Assembly: GCF_017352195.1 (NCBI RefSeq)
Contig: NZ_CP071445.1
Location: forward strand, 1,426,001 to 1,490,000
DNA: 64,000 bases
Direction of reading: 5' to 3'
Source: Sedimentibacter sp. zth1
GTDB lineage: Bacteria; Bacillota; Clostridia; Tissierellales; Sedimentibacteraceae
Part shown: one piece after another, positions 18,762-27,765 of the stretch
How the letters are laid out: every line of letters starts with the position of its first letter
Numbering within the stretch: the stretch's first letter is position 1
Notes under the pieces: generated by a model
What the model was told of the DNA's origin: nothing
The model's input: the letters and a program-made list of their open reading frames with translations, nothing else
Database searches by the model: none
Program-made: the position numbers and the translations under genes

Positions 18762-19988
18762 TTATTTTATTGGTTCAAAAAAGACGTATGAATCTTTACT
18801 TTTATTTAAGGCATCAAACAATTCTAATGCCATCTTTTTCGCACCATTTGTTGTTACAATTATAATTTCATTTGGATTATCTACTATTTTCTCAGGGTTT
18901 TGCGAAATTTTACCTGCAAAATAAACTCTTTTATATTTATCATAAACGTGTTTAAGTATAGCATTAGGACATTTTTTTCTGATATAGCTAACTGTTAATT
19001 CAGACATTTGTGTTAATCCCCATATAGAATACTCATATGGAAAATCCTTATCAATAAATTTGCTATCTATAAATTGTTTTATTGATTCAAATGCATCAAC
19101 TATATATTCATTTTTTTGTCTATCTTCGTAAAACCAACTTAAATCGCAAACTTTACTATACTTATTGAAAGTATTTCTTAATCTGTCTATGGTTATATCC
19201 ATAATAATTTTTTTATGTTCTTCATATTCAATCGTCTGTGGATTCCAATCTATGTCTTTAAAATTATTTATATTATATATTGGCAATAATTTATCCAACC
19301 ATCCAAATCTATATGATATATACTTTTTAGCCAAAACAACCGGTATTCCAGCTGCCATACACGGTACTGAACAATGTAAAAGTGATGTTATAACTAATCT
19401 TGCATCATTTTTATATTTTTCATAATATTCCATTGCCATATATTTTGGATCTTCAATATGTTCAGCATGCATATGTGATAAATATATCGCATCCTTCTTA
19501 ATATCTTCAGGTATAAATTCTAATAACTCATCGCAAACATCTACTATAAATACTTTTTCGCCATCGTTATTTTCTCGTTTTGGCAATAAAGCAGTTATAC
19601 AGCCATGCAAATATGAATCTATACCATATGCTCTTACTGTCGACAATGTCCTTTCATCGCGACAACCTATTGGTTCATATTTTTTTAAGTAGCTTACTTC
19701 CTGAGGCAACAATGAATCCTTAGCTAATGTCAATCCAATAAAAACTGGTATTATATGGTCAGAAAATCTATTGCATATTCCTCCCTCAACATAATCAATC
19801 AGTGGCATAGATACAGGAAGAATTACATATTCCCCATTATAAGTACCTGTTTTATTTTTATCTATATAAATAATATCTTCCTTTGGTATTTTCATATACT
19901 CATAGATCTTATCAATAGTTATTATTTGCATGTTATCACCAAGATTGTTTACACCACGCGCATTAAATATATAATTTGCATATTTCAT
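18762..19988 (-). CDS. polysaccharide pyruvyl transferase-like protein
   Basis: This 408-residue protein has the early NNLGDNMQI turn (about residues 14-22), YEPIGCRDERTLSTVRAYGI near 104-123 (here noted as IGCRDE then YGIDS) and HCSVPCMAAGIPVV near 205, in the manner of the polysaccharide pyruvyl transferase family. These enzymes put pyruvate ketals on surface sugars. The C-terminal hundred residues look like a separate small Rossmann-like domain (KRVYFAGKIS to IIIVTTNGAKK). ATG follows AAGGGAG. It lies between a glycosyltransferase and pseB in the same operon. Acceptor and true reaction are unknown. Confidence 0.7.
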   Translation of the reverse strand: MKYANYIFNARGVNNLGDNMQIITIDKIYEYMKIPKEDIIYIDKNKTGTYNGEYVILPVSMPLIDYVEGGICNRFSDHIIPVFIGLTLAKDSLLPQEVSYLKKYEPIGCRDERTLSTVRAYGIDSYLHGCITALLPKRENNDGEKVFIVDVCDELLEFIPEDIKKDAIYLSHMHAEHIEDPKYMAMEYYEKYKNDARLVITSLLHCSVPCMAAGIPVVLAKKYISYRFGWLDKLLPIYNINNFKDIDWNPQTIEYEEHKKIIMDITIDRLRNTFNKYSKVCDLSWFYEDRQKNEYIVDAFESIKQFIDSKFIDKDFPYEYSIWGLTQMSELTVSYIRKKCPNAILKHVYDKYKRVYFAGKISQNPEKIVDNPNEIIIVTTNGAKKMALELFDALNKSKDSYVFFEPIK

Positions 19989-20000
19989 AAATTTCTCCCT

Positions 20001-21674
20001 TCAATATTGTACTTTCGAATTTTTGCTTAATATAATCCAATTTTCAGTAGTTGTAATTTTTTCATATTCAAATTTCAAATTACTAATAATATTACTATTT
20101 TTAGTCTTTATACACAAATAACCATTTTGCTTCAATAATTTATCAAATATATTTTGAAGCATAGATAAAATATTTTTATATTTTTCTATATTTCCATCAA
20201 ATATTATATAATTATATTTTCCTTCTATTTTTTCAATACTATCATAACAATTGTTAAAATAATCACTTCTATCTGAAATTCCAACTAAATCCTTATAATA
20301 TTCCATTTCATCTGTTACATTATATAAATATACATCTAAATTTTTAACATCTTCCTTTATCTTTTCACGAACCTTTAATGAATTACTACCCATTCCACAA
20401 TTAATTCCAAGAACATCAACATGCCCTGTACAATCACATTTCAACTGTTCAAATAAATAATAATCCCAACAAAAACCCGTTCCCCATGCATCTACACCAA
20501 ATGTTTTTGCAAAACTTTTTCTTCCCTCATTATAGTATTCATGTTCATTGGATTTTTTTATTTCGTCCCTTAATGTTATACTACCAAAATGATAACAGAA
20601 TGAATCTTTTGCTAAAAGTAATTTATAGCCGTTTCTTCTCAATATCAAACTACACTTGTCGTCCGGAAACAATTGAAGATTAGTACCAATATAATAAGTT
20701 GCAGGAATTACGCCACTTGATGAATAAAAAATTTTTGAACTTGATAGTGAAATAGGATCACATAACCTTGTTCTTTGCTCCCATCTAAACATATCTGAAA
20801 CGTTATTTTCACTTGAAAATTCATACATTTTATCTAAATTTGAAAAGTTGCGTACAATAGACTGAAAATTAGAAACATTGGTTGTTGTTGGTACAACTTT
20901 TGCGATTTTATTATCACTCTTTATACATTTCAACATATTGCTTATAGCATTTTCAGTAACTAAGACGTCATTGCTAATAGCTAAAACATATTTTCCTTCA
21001 ACAATTCTTTTTACTGCTGATAGACCCCATCCATTTTCCAAAATATCTAATTGTTTTGTAGGATGAAGTGATTCAAAGTATTCCTTAGTTCCATCCGTAG
21101 AACCATGATTTATAAGGATAATTTCATAATTAATATTTTTAGGCAGATGTTTCAATAAACTGTTTACACATAATTTTGTATAATCCAATTTGTTATATGC
21201 AATTATAATTATTGATAAATCATATTTATATTGATCTCTTTTCTCATAATTATCTACATATTCGTTACAAGATAAAGGTATTCTTTCACTCTCATAATAG
21301 TTTATTAATTTTTCTTCGTCCGGATATACACAGCACCAATAATAAAAGTCTTGCTTCATATCTTTTACTAATGGAATCAGCTCATATTCTAATTTGTTTT
21401 TTAGCTTTATAATATCTTTATCATAGTATTTTATTATTTCTTGCAATGAGTATGTTATATTTTTACACATTCTTGGTATATTAATTATTGTTTCTTCTTT
21501 CAAGTCTATTGTAGAGCTATATATTAAATCCAAGCCTTTCGAAATATCATTGCTCCTAGATATAAACATTGTATATGAATTTTCATATGCCTCATCCAAT
21601 AAATAATTGCATGCTTCTAAAATTATATCAATCGTATCCATGATTTGGACTGGCAGTTCTTTATTAGCTAACAT
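20001..21674 (-). CDS. GT2-family glycosyltransferase with helical N-terminus and Rossmann-like C-terminus
   Basis: This 557-residue protein has three parts. About 140 helical residues come first. A GT2 domain follows from about 150, with YDLSIIIIAYNKLDY, LINHGSTDGTKEYF and the short acidic region around LAISNDVLVTE where the usual DxD stands. The C-terminal part (about 410-557) contains VLGINCGMGSNSLKVREKI, which looks like a decayed nucleotide- or SAM-binding domain. An upstream TTG overlaps the AGGAGG site, so the ATG at 21672-21674 is chosen. It probably attaches one of the sugars made by the operon; donor and acceptor are unknown. Confidence 0.75.
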   Translation of the reverse strand: MLANKELPVQIMDTIDIILEACNYLLDEAYENSYTMFISRSNDISKGLDLIYSSTIDLKEETIINIPRMCKNITYSLQEIIKYYDKDIIKLKNKLEYELIPLVKDMKQDFYYWCCVYPDEEKLINYYESERIPLSCNEYVDNYEKRDQYKYDLSIIIIAYNKLDYTKLCVNSLLKHLPKNINYEIILINHGSTDGTKEYFESLHPTKQLDILENGWGLSAVKRIVEGKYVLAISNDVLVTENAISNMLKCIKSDNKIAKVVPTTTNVSNFQSIVRNFSNLDKMYEFSSENNVSDMFRWEQRTRLCDPISLSSSKIFYSSSGVIPATYYIGTNLQLFPDDKCSLILRRNGYKLLLAKDSFCYHFGSITLRDEIKKSNEHEYYNEGRKSFAKTFGVDAWGTGFCWDYYLFEQLKCDCTGHVDVLGINCGMGSNSLKVREKIKEDVKNLDVYLYNVTDEMEYYKDLVGISDRSDYFNNCYDSIEKIEGKYNYIIFDGNIEKYKNILSMLQNIFDKLLKQNGYLCIKTKNSNIISNLKFEYEKITTTENWIILSKNSKVQY

Positions 21675-21720
21675 AATCCTCCTATCCAATCAATAAAAAT
21701 AAAATTATTTTGTTTTAAAT

Positions 21721-23049
21721 TTATTGTTTTATACTTTCTTTTATTTTTGCAACCATATAATCTAATCTATCTTTATCCATACCTGGATAAACTCCTATCC
21801 AAAATGAATTATTTAAAACAATATCTGTGTTTTCAAGATCACCAATAACTCTATATCCAGTTTCAGTTTTTCTCATTTCGTCAAAGCATGGATTCTTAAT
21901 AAGATTACCTGCAAATAACATCCTTGTTTGAATTCCATTATTCTCTAAAAATCGAACAACATTATTTCTATTTACACCATTTTTACAAGTTAACAAAAAT
22001 CCAAACCAACTTGGTTTTGAATTTTCTTCCCTCTCAGGTAAAATAACTTTATCTTTCAAACACTCTAACTCATTTATTAAATAACTAAAGTTTTCTCTTC
22101 TTATCTTTATAAACTCAGGTAGTTTTTTAAGCTGTGCACAGCCTATAGACGCCTGTATATCAGTTGCCTTTAGATTGTAACCAAAATGCGAGTACACATA
22201 CTTATGGTCATATCCAAGTGGTAACTCACCATACTGCTTATCAAATCTATGACCACACATATTATCTTGACCAGATTTACAACAACAGTCTCTTCCCCAA
22301 TCTCTAAATGAGTTAACTATTTTATTAAGCAGTGGGTTGTTTGTATAAACAGCTCCGCCTTCACCCATTGTAATATGATGTGGTGGGTAAAAGCTTGAAG
22401 TTCCAATATCCCCAACAGTTCCTGTATACACTTCTTTTCCATCTAGATAATATTTTGAACCTAAGGCATCACAATTATCTTCAATTAGCCATAAATTATG
22501 CTTATTGCAAAAATCCCTCACATATTTTAAGTTAAAAGGATTTCCTAGTGTGTGAGCTATCATTATGGCTTTTGTCTTTTCTGATAATGCTTTTTCTAGC
22601 ATTGTACAATCAATATTATATTGTGGAATTGTAATATCTAAAAATACCGGTATTGCACCAAACTGTATCATTGGTGCTACTGTTGTAGGAAATCCTGCTG
22701 CAACTGTTATAACTTCATCGCCTTTTTTTATTGCTCTATTTTTTAACAAGGGTGATGTCAATGCCATAAAGGCAAGTAGATTTGCAGATGAACCCGAATT
22801 AACCAATGAACAATATTTCACATCTAAAAATTTTGCGAATTCCCTTTCAAATTTATCTGTATATTTTCCTGTTGTTAGCCAGAAATCCAATGAAGCTTCC
22901 ACAGCATTACAAATTTCTTCTTCATCGTATACCCTACCACCATATGAGATTTTTTCTCCCTCTACAAAATTGTCATTTTTTTTATGATATTGCTCATAAT
23001 ATTTTTTTACTAGCTCTAATATATCACCACGCGATTTTTCTTCTTCCAT
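21721..23049 (-). CDS. rfbH: CDP-4-keto-6-deoxyglucose 3-dehydrase (RfbH/AscC, E1)
   Basis: This 442-residue protein has the aminotransferase fold but is a C-3 dehydrase. The usual PLP lysine is replaced by histidine in SFYPPHHITMGEGG (H224), the hallmark of E1. A cysteine-rich stretch GRDCCCKSGQDNMCG (252-266) matches the region that holds the [2Fe-2S] cluster in E1. With RfbF and RfbG it leads from glucose 1-phosphate to a CDP-3,6-dideoxy-4-keto sugar. E1 needs an electron-transfer partner (E3, RfbI/AscD) and none is in the window. Confidence 0.92.
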   Translation of the reverse strand: MEEEKSRGDILELVKKYYEQYHKKNDNFVEGEKISYGGRVYDEEEICNAVEASLDFWLTTGKYTDKFEREFAKFLDVKYCSLVNSGSSANLLAFMALTSPLLKNRAIKKGDEVITVAAGFPTTVAPMIQFGAIPVFLDITIPQYNIDCTMLEKALSEKTKAIMIAHTLGNPFNLKYVRDFCNKHNLWLIEDNCDALGSKYYLDGKEVYTGTVGDIGTSSFYPPHHITMGEGGAVYTNNPLLNKIVNSFRDWGRDCCCKSGQDNMCGHRFDKQYGELPLGYDHKYVYSHFGYNLKATDIQASIGCAQLKKLPEFIKIRRENFSYLINELECLKDKVILPEREENSKPSWFGFLLTCKNGVNRNNVVRFLENNGIQTRMLFAGNLIKNPCFDEMRKTETGYRVIGDLENTDIVLNNSFWIGVYPGMDKDRLDYMVAKIKESIKQ

Positions 23050-23050
23050 A

Positions 23051-24112
23051 TTATCCTCTTATAAAATTATTAATTTGATTTTCAGTAAACTTAAATATAT
23101 TATTATTGGCATAAAAGCATTTATACCATTCTATTGTCTCCTCGATACTCTTATAAACATTCCATTTGGGAGTAACGCCAAGCTTATTTATCGTTTTAGA
23201 TGAATCCAATTTTAATAACTTAGATTCATTTGGTCCATTCTGTACTTCAAGGCAAACAAATTTTGCATTTTCGCCCCAATATTTACAAGCCATACCAACC
23301 ACTTTTTCAACACTTATACAATCCTCAATATTAGGCCCGAAATTGAAACTTTCCGCACATAACTTATTACCTTCATACAATTTCTGTGCAAGTACTAAAT
23401 ATCCTGATAATGGCTCTAAAACATGTTGCCATGGTCTTATAGAAAACTTATTTCTTATAATAACAGGTGTATCATTTTTAAATGCTCGAATGCAATCTGG
23501 AATTATTCTGTCGCTTGCCCAATCACCACCACCTATAACATTTCCGGCTCTTGCTGTTGCAATTAAGGTATTATACTTTTCTTTATAAAATGATTCTCTA
23601 TAGGAGTTTGTTATAAGCTCTGAACATGCTTTACTACATGAATATGGATCATTTCCCCCTAATACATCAATTTCACGATATGGCCAATCCCACTCATTAT
23701 TCTTATATACTTTATCTGTAGTAATATTTACTATTGCCTTGACATTTTCTATATCTCTGATTGATTCAAACAGATTAGCTGTTCCCATTATATTTGTATT
23801 AAAAGTATATATGGGATCATTATAAGATTCTCTTACAATAGGCTGAGCTGCCATATGAAACACAATATCAGGTTTTACCATTTTAACAACCTTGTTTAAT
23901 TCTTTAAGATCATTTATATCACCTATATTAGAATTAACCTTATCGTTGAGCTTTAAGATTTCAAATAGTGATGGCTGTGAATTAGGCTTCAAAGCATATC
24001 CGCTAACTTTAGCACCCATCATAATTAGCCAAAATGATAACCATGATCCTTTAAATCCAGTATGCCCTGTTATAAAAACATTTTTATTTTTCCAAAATCC
24101 TTGATTTATCAT
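23051..24112 (-). CDS. rfbG: CDP-glucose 4,6-dehydratase
   Basis: This extended SDR of 353 residues removes water from CDP-glucose to give CDP-4-keto-6-deoxyglucose. The N-terminus FWKNKNVFITGHTGFKGSWL, TTDKVYKN, PYSCSKACSELI with the tyrosine-lysine pair near residue 153 and RAGNVIGGGDWA near 180 are the family marks. The frame opens at 24130 inside rfbF, but the ATG at 24110-24112 gives the usual short MINQ-FW N-terminus and is chosen; the ATG at 24121 is possible. It ends one base short of the rfbH start region, so the three rfb genes are tightly coupled. Confidence 0.93.
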   Translation of the reverse strand: MINQGFWKNKNVFITGHTGFKGSWLSFWLIMMGAKVSGYALKPNSQPSLFEILKLNDKVNSNIGDINDLKELNKVVKMVKPDIVFHMAAQPIVRESYNDPIYTFNTNIMGTANLFESIRDIENVKAIVNITTDKVYKNNEWDWPYREIDVLGGNDPYSCSKACSELITNSYRESFYKEKYNTLIATARAGNVIGGGDWASDRIIPDCIRAFKNDTPVIIRNKFSIRPWQHVLEPLSGYLVLAQKLYEGNKLCAESFNFGPNIEDCISVEKVVGMACKYWGENAKFVCLEVQNGPNESKLLKLDSSKTINKLGVTPKWNVYKSIEETIEWYKCFYANNNIFKFTENQINNFIRG

Positions 24113-24114
24113 AT

Positions 24115-24891
24115 TTACCATACCACCCATGGAGCATTTTTTTGTACTAACAAGTTTTCTAACTGCATTTTATCTCTTTGAGTATCCATACACTGCCAAA
24201 AGCCATCATATTTGTATGCCTGAAGTTGTCCGTCCTTTGCTAAATTTTCCAATGGTTTTCTTTCAAAAATACAGTCTTCGTCTTCTGATAGGTAATCAAA
24301 AACATTATGTTCTAATACCATAAAACCAGCATTTATCCATCCACCAGCTTCTTTAGTTTTTTCAGCAAATTTACATACTTGATTACTATCATTTATATCT
24401 AAAACACCAAATCTTCCACCAGGCTGTATTGCTGTCATTGTTGCAAGTTTTTCATTCTCTTTATGATATTCAACAAGTTTATTTATGTTAACATCACTTA
24501 CTCCGTCTCCATATGTGAGCATAAATGTTTCATCACCAATATATTTTTGAATTCTTTTTATCCTACCACCAGTTTGAGTATTTAATCCGGTATCCACTAA
24601 TGTTACCCTCCATGGTTCAGCTATATTGTTATGTATTATTATTTTATTTTCATCTGTAAAATCGAAAGTTACATCTGAACAATGCAAATAATAATCTGCA
24701 AAGTATTCTTTTATCATATAACCCTTGTATCCGCAACAAATCACAAAGTCGTTGTATCCATAATGTGAATATATCTTCATAATATGCCATAGTATTGGTC
24801 TGTTACCTATTTCAATCATTGGCTTTGGTTTAAGATGTGATTCTTCACTTATTCTTGTACCTAATCCACCAGCTAGTATTACTATTTTCAT
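24115..24891 (-). CDS. rfbF: glucose-1-phosphate cytidylyltransferase
   Basis: This enzyme makes CDP-glucose from CTP and glucose 1-phosphate, the entry step for CDP-3,6-dideoxyhexoses. At 258 residues it has the family length. The nucleotidyltransferase motif LAGGLGTRISEE is at residues 6-17, KPKPMIEIG follows at 21-29, and YGDGVSDVNI near 127 carries a metal-binding aspartate. ATG follows GGAGG by about 11 bases. It is the first gene of the long glycan operon, whose promoter I could not place with confidence in the AT-rich 90 bases upstream. Confidence 0.94.
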   Translation of the reverse strand: MKIVILAGGLGTRISEESHLKPKPMIEIGNRPILWHIMKIYSHYGYNDFVICCGYKGYMIKEYFADYYLHCSDVTFDFTDENKIIIHNNIAEPWRVTLVDTGLNTQTGGRIKRIQKYIGDETFMLTYGDGVSDVNINKLVEYHKENEKLATMTAIQPGGRFGVLDINDSNQVCKFAEKTKEAGGWINAGFMVLEHNVFDYLSEDEDCIFERKPLENLAKDGQLQAYKYDGFWQCMDTQRDKMQLENLLVQKNAPWVVW

Positions 24892-24985
24892 AAATTAGAC
24901 GTCCTCCAACTATTTTTATTATATATTATATTTTTATATTGTACTGAGTATGAATAAATTCAACACATTTAGATATTCAAAAAAT

Positions 24986-25014
24986 TTGATACAGAATGTC
25001 GATTATGATATAAT
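24986..25014 (+). promoter_or_regulatory. orphan copy of the consensus glycosyltransferase promoter
   Basis: TTGATA (24986-24991) and TATAAT (25009-25014) are 17 bases apart, identical in design to the promoter at 30850-30878. It now reads into a 36-codon gene fragment and then antisense into the decayed ABC ATPase copy. Confidence 0.65.
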
Positions 25015-25172
25015 TAAAAGAAAATTTTAAATTATGAAAAATATATAATTAATATGTAAAAATTATACGGAGGTTACATATGTTACTGTCAATAGGAATG
25101 ATAGTTAAAAATAAAGGAAAGTATTTGGATGAATGCCTAAATGCATTGAAACCTATTTTAGATAATATAGAT
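24986..25172. repeat. direct repeat R2', truncated copy of the 30850 promoter and gene start
   Basis: This segment matches 30850-31036 at a constant offset of 5864 bases: promoter, leader, AGGAGG-like site ACGGAGGTT and the first 30 or so codons. Similarity stops after AATATAGAT. The far end joins R1' across about 12 bases. Confidence 0.9.
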
Positions 25173-25190
25173 AAGGTTCAGAAATTCTAG
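25080..25190 (+). pseudogene. 5' fragment of the TPR glycosyltransferase gene, fused to ABC ATPase sequence
   Basis: The ATG at 25080 follows the same ribosome site as the gene at 30944, and the first 31 codons read MLLSIGMIVKNKGKYLDECL and on to DNID, as in the intact gene. The frame then runs into sequence of the ABC ATPase (minus strand) and stops at TAG 25188-25190 after 36 codons. The GT2 fold is lost, so it cannot be active. Promoter and ribosome site are intact, so a short peptide could still be made. Confidence 0.85.
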
Positions 25191-25607
25191 CTAATGCCGC
25201 CCTTTGTCTCATACCTCCTGAAAGTTGTCTTGGATAATAATTCTCGAATTTTTCTAACCCATACTTTTCAAGCATTAATTTAACTTTATTTGTTTTATCT
25301 TTTGATTTTTCGTTCTTAATTTCTGAACCTAAAGACAGTTATTTAGTATTGTTCTCCATTCATATAATTGATCTTTTTGAAACATAAACCCTATATTATT
25401 ACTCTCTATATAAACCTCACCATATGAAGGCTCCTCAAAGCCTGCAATTATAGAAAGAACTGTTGATTTTCCACATCCTGATGGACCAACAATAGAAACT
25501 ATTTCACCTTTTTTTACCTCTAGTGATATATTATTAATAGCTTTAGTCTCATTTACTATAGTATGATAGTACTTACCTATATTTTTTAACTTACATACAT
25601 ATTCCAC
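25185..25607 (-). pseudogene. decayed 5' part of the ABC ATPase gene
   Basis: From the GTG at 25605-25607 the first ~90 codons match the ATPase at 11577-12329, including Walker A GPSGCGKST. A one-base loss near 25335 (CTAAAGACAG where the intact copy reads CTATAAGGCAG) shifts the frame and stops it. The homologous sequence continues to the LSGGM signature region and ends at 25185, so the Walker B half is missing. It is dead as an ATPase. Confidence 0.88.
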
Positions 25608-25682
25608 GTTATCCCCTACACACAGCATAACATTGTATTAATATATTGTTCAATTGCGGCTATTAAGTTAATCTTTTTAGGC

Positions 25683-25721
25683 AAAAAAATTGGACCAAAT
25701 GATATCTTTCATTTGATCCAA
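25683..25721 (-). terminator. terminator after rmlB (copy of the one at 12405)
   Basis: On the minus strand a 13-base stem (TTGGATCAAATGA with TCATTTGGTCCAA, one G-T pair) around a 6-base loop is followed by seven T. It lies about 175 bases after the rmlB stop and probably ends that operon. One pair is added at the stem base by a compensated change compared with the first copy. Confidence 0.8.
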
Positions 25722-25895
25722 ATTAAAATAAAATATATAATAAATAGAGGGAGAAATCTTTATATTACTAATATACACTAAAATGTTAAGTTTAAACATG
25801 ATGATTGTTAAGATTTTATAATAATTCATTACTATTTATACTTTAAAAACCAAATTATATAATCACATTGGTTCACGCTTAACATTTTTTATAAG

Positions 25896-26876
25896 CTATT
25901 TTTCAATTAAATCCATCCACCATTTTTTGTTATTTAAATACCATTGTATAGTATTACTAATTCCTTCATCAAATTTTATCGTTGGATTCCAACCAAATTC
26001 ATTACATATTTTTTCTGGATTTATTGCATATCTTCTATCATGACCCGGTCTATCAGAAACATATTCTATCAATGATTCATCACAATTTAGTTTGTTTAGA
26101 ATTGTTTTTACAACCTCAATATTTGATTTTTCATTATGACCACCTATATTGTATACTTCACCTACTTTATCACTATGAATAATTAAGTCAATAGCTTTAC
26201 AATGGTCTATTACATAAAGCCAATCTCTAACATTTAACCCATTTCCGTATACGGGAAGTTTTCCCTTGTTTAATGCTTTTATTATCATTAATGGAATTAA
26301 TTTCTCAGGAAATTGAAATGCACCATAATTATTTGAACATCTTGATATTGTAATAGGAGTTCCGTATGTTCTATAATAAGCTTGTACCAATAAATCAGCT
26401 GATGCTTTACTTGCCGAATAAGGACTTGAAGTATGTATTAGTGAATTTTCTGTAAAATATAAGTCTTTTCTCTCTATAGGTAAATCACCATACACCTCAT
26501 CTGTAGAAATTTGATGAAATCTGAGAACACCATATTTATTGCTTGCATCTAGCAACACTTGCGTCCCTAATACATTTGTCACTAAAAAAATTTCTGGATT
26601 TGTAACAGATCTGTCTACATGACTTTCAGCTGCAAAATTTACAACAATATCGAATTTCTCTTTTTCAAACAAATCATAAACTAATTTTCTATCAGCTATG
26701 TCTCCCTTAATAAACTTAAATCTACTATTTTTTAGCGCTGTAGCAAGGGTTATTATGTTACCAGCATATGTAAGCTTATCTAAACAGACAATTTCATAAT
26801 CATCATATTTATTAAGCATATAATAGATAAAATTCGAACCAATAAAACCGGCTCCACCTGTTACTAATATTTTCAT
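25896..26876 (-). CDS. rmlB: dTDP-glucose 4,6-dehydratase
   Basis: This 326-residue extended SDR converts dTDP-glucose to dTDP-4-keto-6-deoxyglucose. It has MKILVTGGAGFIGSNF at the N-terminus, the STDEVYGDL motif with catalytic aspartate and glutamate near residue 122, SPYSASKASADLL with tyrosine and lysine near 150, and RCSNNYGAFQFPEKLIP near 180, all typical of RmlB. Its ATG overlaps the region of the rmlA stop behind GAGGTGATG. No RmlC or RmlD is next to it, so with the aminotransferase upstream a 4-amino-4,6-dideoxy sugar is a likelier product than rhamnose. Confidence 0.95.
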   Translation of the reverse strand: MKILVTGGAGFIGSNFIYYMLNKYDDYEIVCLDKLTYAGNIITLATALKNSRFKFIKGDIADRKLVYDLFEKEKFDIVVNFAAESHVDRSVTNPEIFLVTNVLGTQVLLDASNKYGVLRFHQISTDEVYGDLPIERKDLYFTENSLIHTSSPYSASKASADLLVQAYYRTYGTPITISRCSNNYGAFQFPEKLIPLMIIKALNKGKLPVYGNGLNVRDWLYVIDHCKAIDLIIHSDKVGEVYNIGGHNEKSNIEVVKTILNKLNCDESLIEYVSDRPGHDRRYAINPEKICNEFGWNPTIKFDEGISNTIQWYLNNKKWWMDLIEK

Positions 26877-27749
26877 CTACATCACCTCATTTGAAATCTG
26901 TACTAGATATTTTCCATAATCAGTTTTTACCAGAGGTTGTGCTAATCTAACAAGCTGTTCTTTACTTATATATCCTCTACGATAAGCAATTTCTTCTAAG
27001 CAAGCTATGTATAATCCTTGTCTTTTTTGCAAAACTTGAACAAAGTTTGCTGCTTCTAATAGAGATTCATGTGTGCCAGTATCCAACCACGCTAAGCCTC
27101 TACCTGTTAATTCAACTTTTAATTCATTATTTTTTAAATACACATCTATAACAGATGTTATTTCTTTTTCTCCACGTTCTGATGGTTTCACTTGCTTAGC
27201 AATATCAATTACTTTGTTGTCAAAAATATACAATCCAGGAACTGCTAATGAAGACTTAGGATGTTTAGGTTTTTCTTCAATAGAAATGGCATTATTGTTA
27301 CTATCTATCTCAACTACGCCATAGGCACTTGGATTATTAACATAACATCCAAAAATAACAGCACCGTTTTTTAATTTTGAAACTTTCATAAGCCTGTTAC
27401 CAAAATTTGATGCGTAAAATATGTTATCTCCCAAAATTAATGTAACATTATCCTTACCTATAAATTTCTCTCCAATAATAAATGCTTCTGCTAATCCATT
27501 AGGATATTCTTGAACAGCATACTCAAATTTAATACCAAGTTCTTCGCCACTTCCTAACAGTGATTTAAATTGTGATAAATCTCTTTTTGTGGAAATAACT
27601 AATATTTCTTTTATACCAGCCAACATAAGTACAGAAATAGGATAATATATCATTGGCTTATCGTATATTGGAAGTATCTGCTTTGAAATAGATTTAGTTA
27701 CAGGATATAATCTAGTTCCACTTCCTCCTGCTAATACAATTCCTTTCAT
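26877..27749 (-). CDS. rmlA: glucose-1-phosphate thymidylyltransferase
   Basis: This 290-residue enzyme makes dTDP-glucose from dTTP and glucose 1-phosphate. The motif [16 protein letters not shown] opens the protein, [15 protein letters not shown] follows near residue 24, LILGDNIFY near 105 carries the metal aspartate, and [13 protein letters not shown] near 220 is the allosteric RmlA family mark. ATG follows TTGGAGGAATT. It supplies rmlB directly downstream. Confidence 0.96.
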   Translation of the reverse strand: MKGIVLAGGSGTRLYPVTKSISKQILPIYDKPMIYYPISVLMLAGIKEILVISTKRDLSQFKSLLGSGEELGIKFEYAVQEYPNGLAEAFIIGEKFIGKDNVTLILGDNIFYASNFGNRLMKVSKLKNGAVIFGCYVNNPSAYGVVEIDSNNNAISIEEKPKHPKSSLAVPGLYIFDNKVIDIAKQVKPSERGEKEITSVIDVYLKNNELKVELTGRGLAWLDTGTHESLLEAANFVQVLQKRQGLYIACLEEIAYRRGYISKEQLVRLAQPLVKTDYGKYLVQISNEVM

Positions 27750-27765
27750 AATTCCTCCAAAATTA

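Larger units (their letters stand above)
25185..25823. repeat. direct repeat R1', copy of 11906-12545
   Basis: This is the second copy of the ABC ATPase 5' part with leader and terminator, in the same orientation as the first and with scattered substitutions and small gaps. Together with R2' it fills the kilobase between the two glycan operons, which otherwise has no gene. Confidence 0.9.

Noticed and set aside
25329-25628. 99-codon ABC ATPase-like protein as a functional gene
   Set aside because: It is the frame-shifted, truncated relic in R1'; it lacks the signature and Walker B parts needed for ATP hydrolysis.
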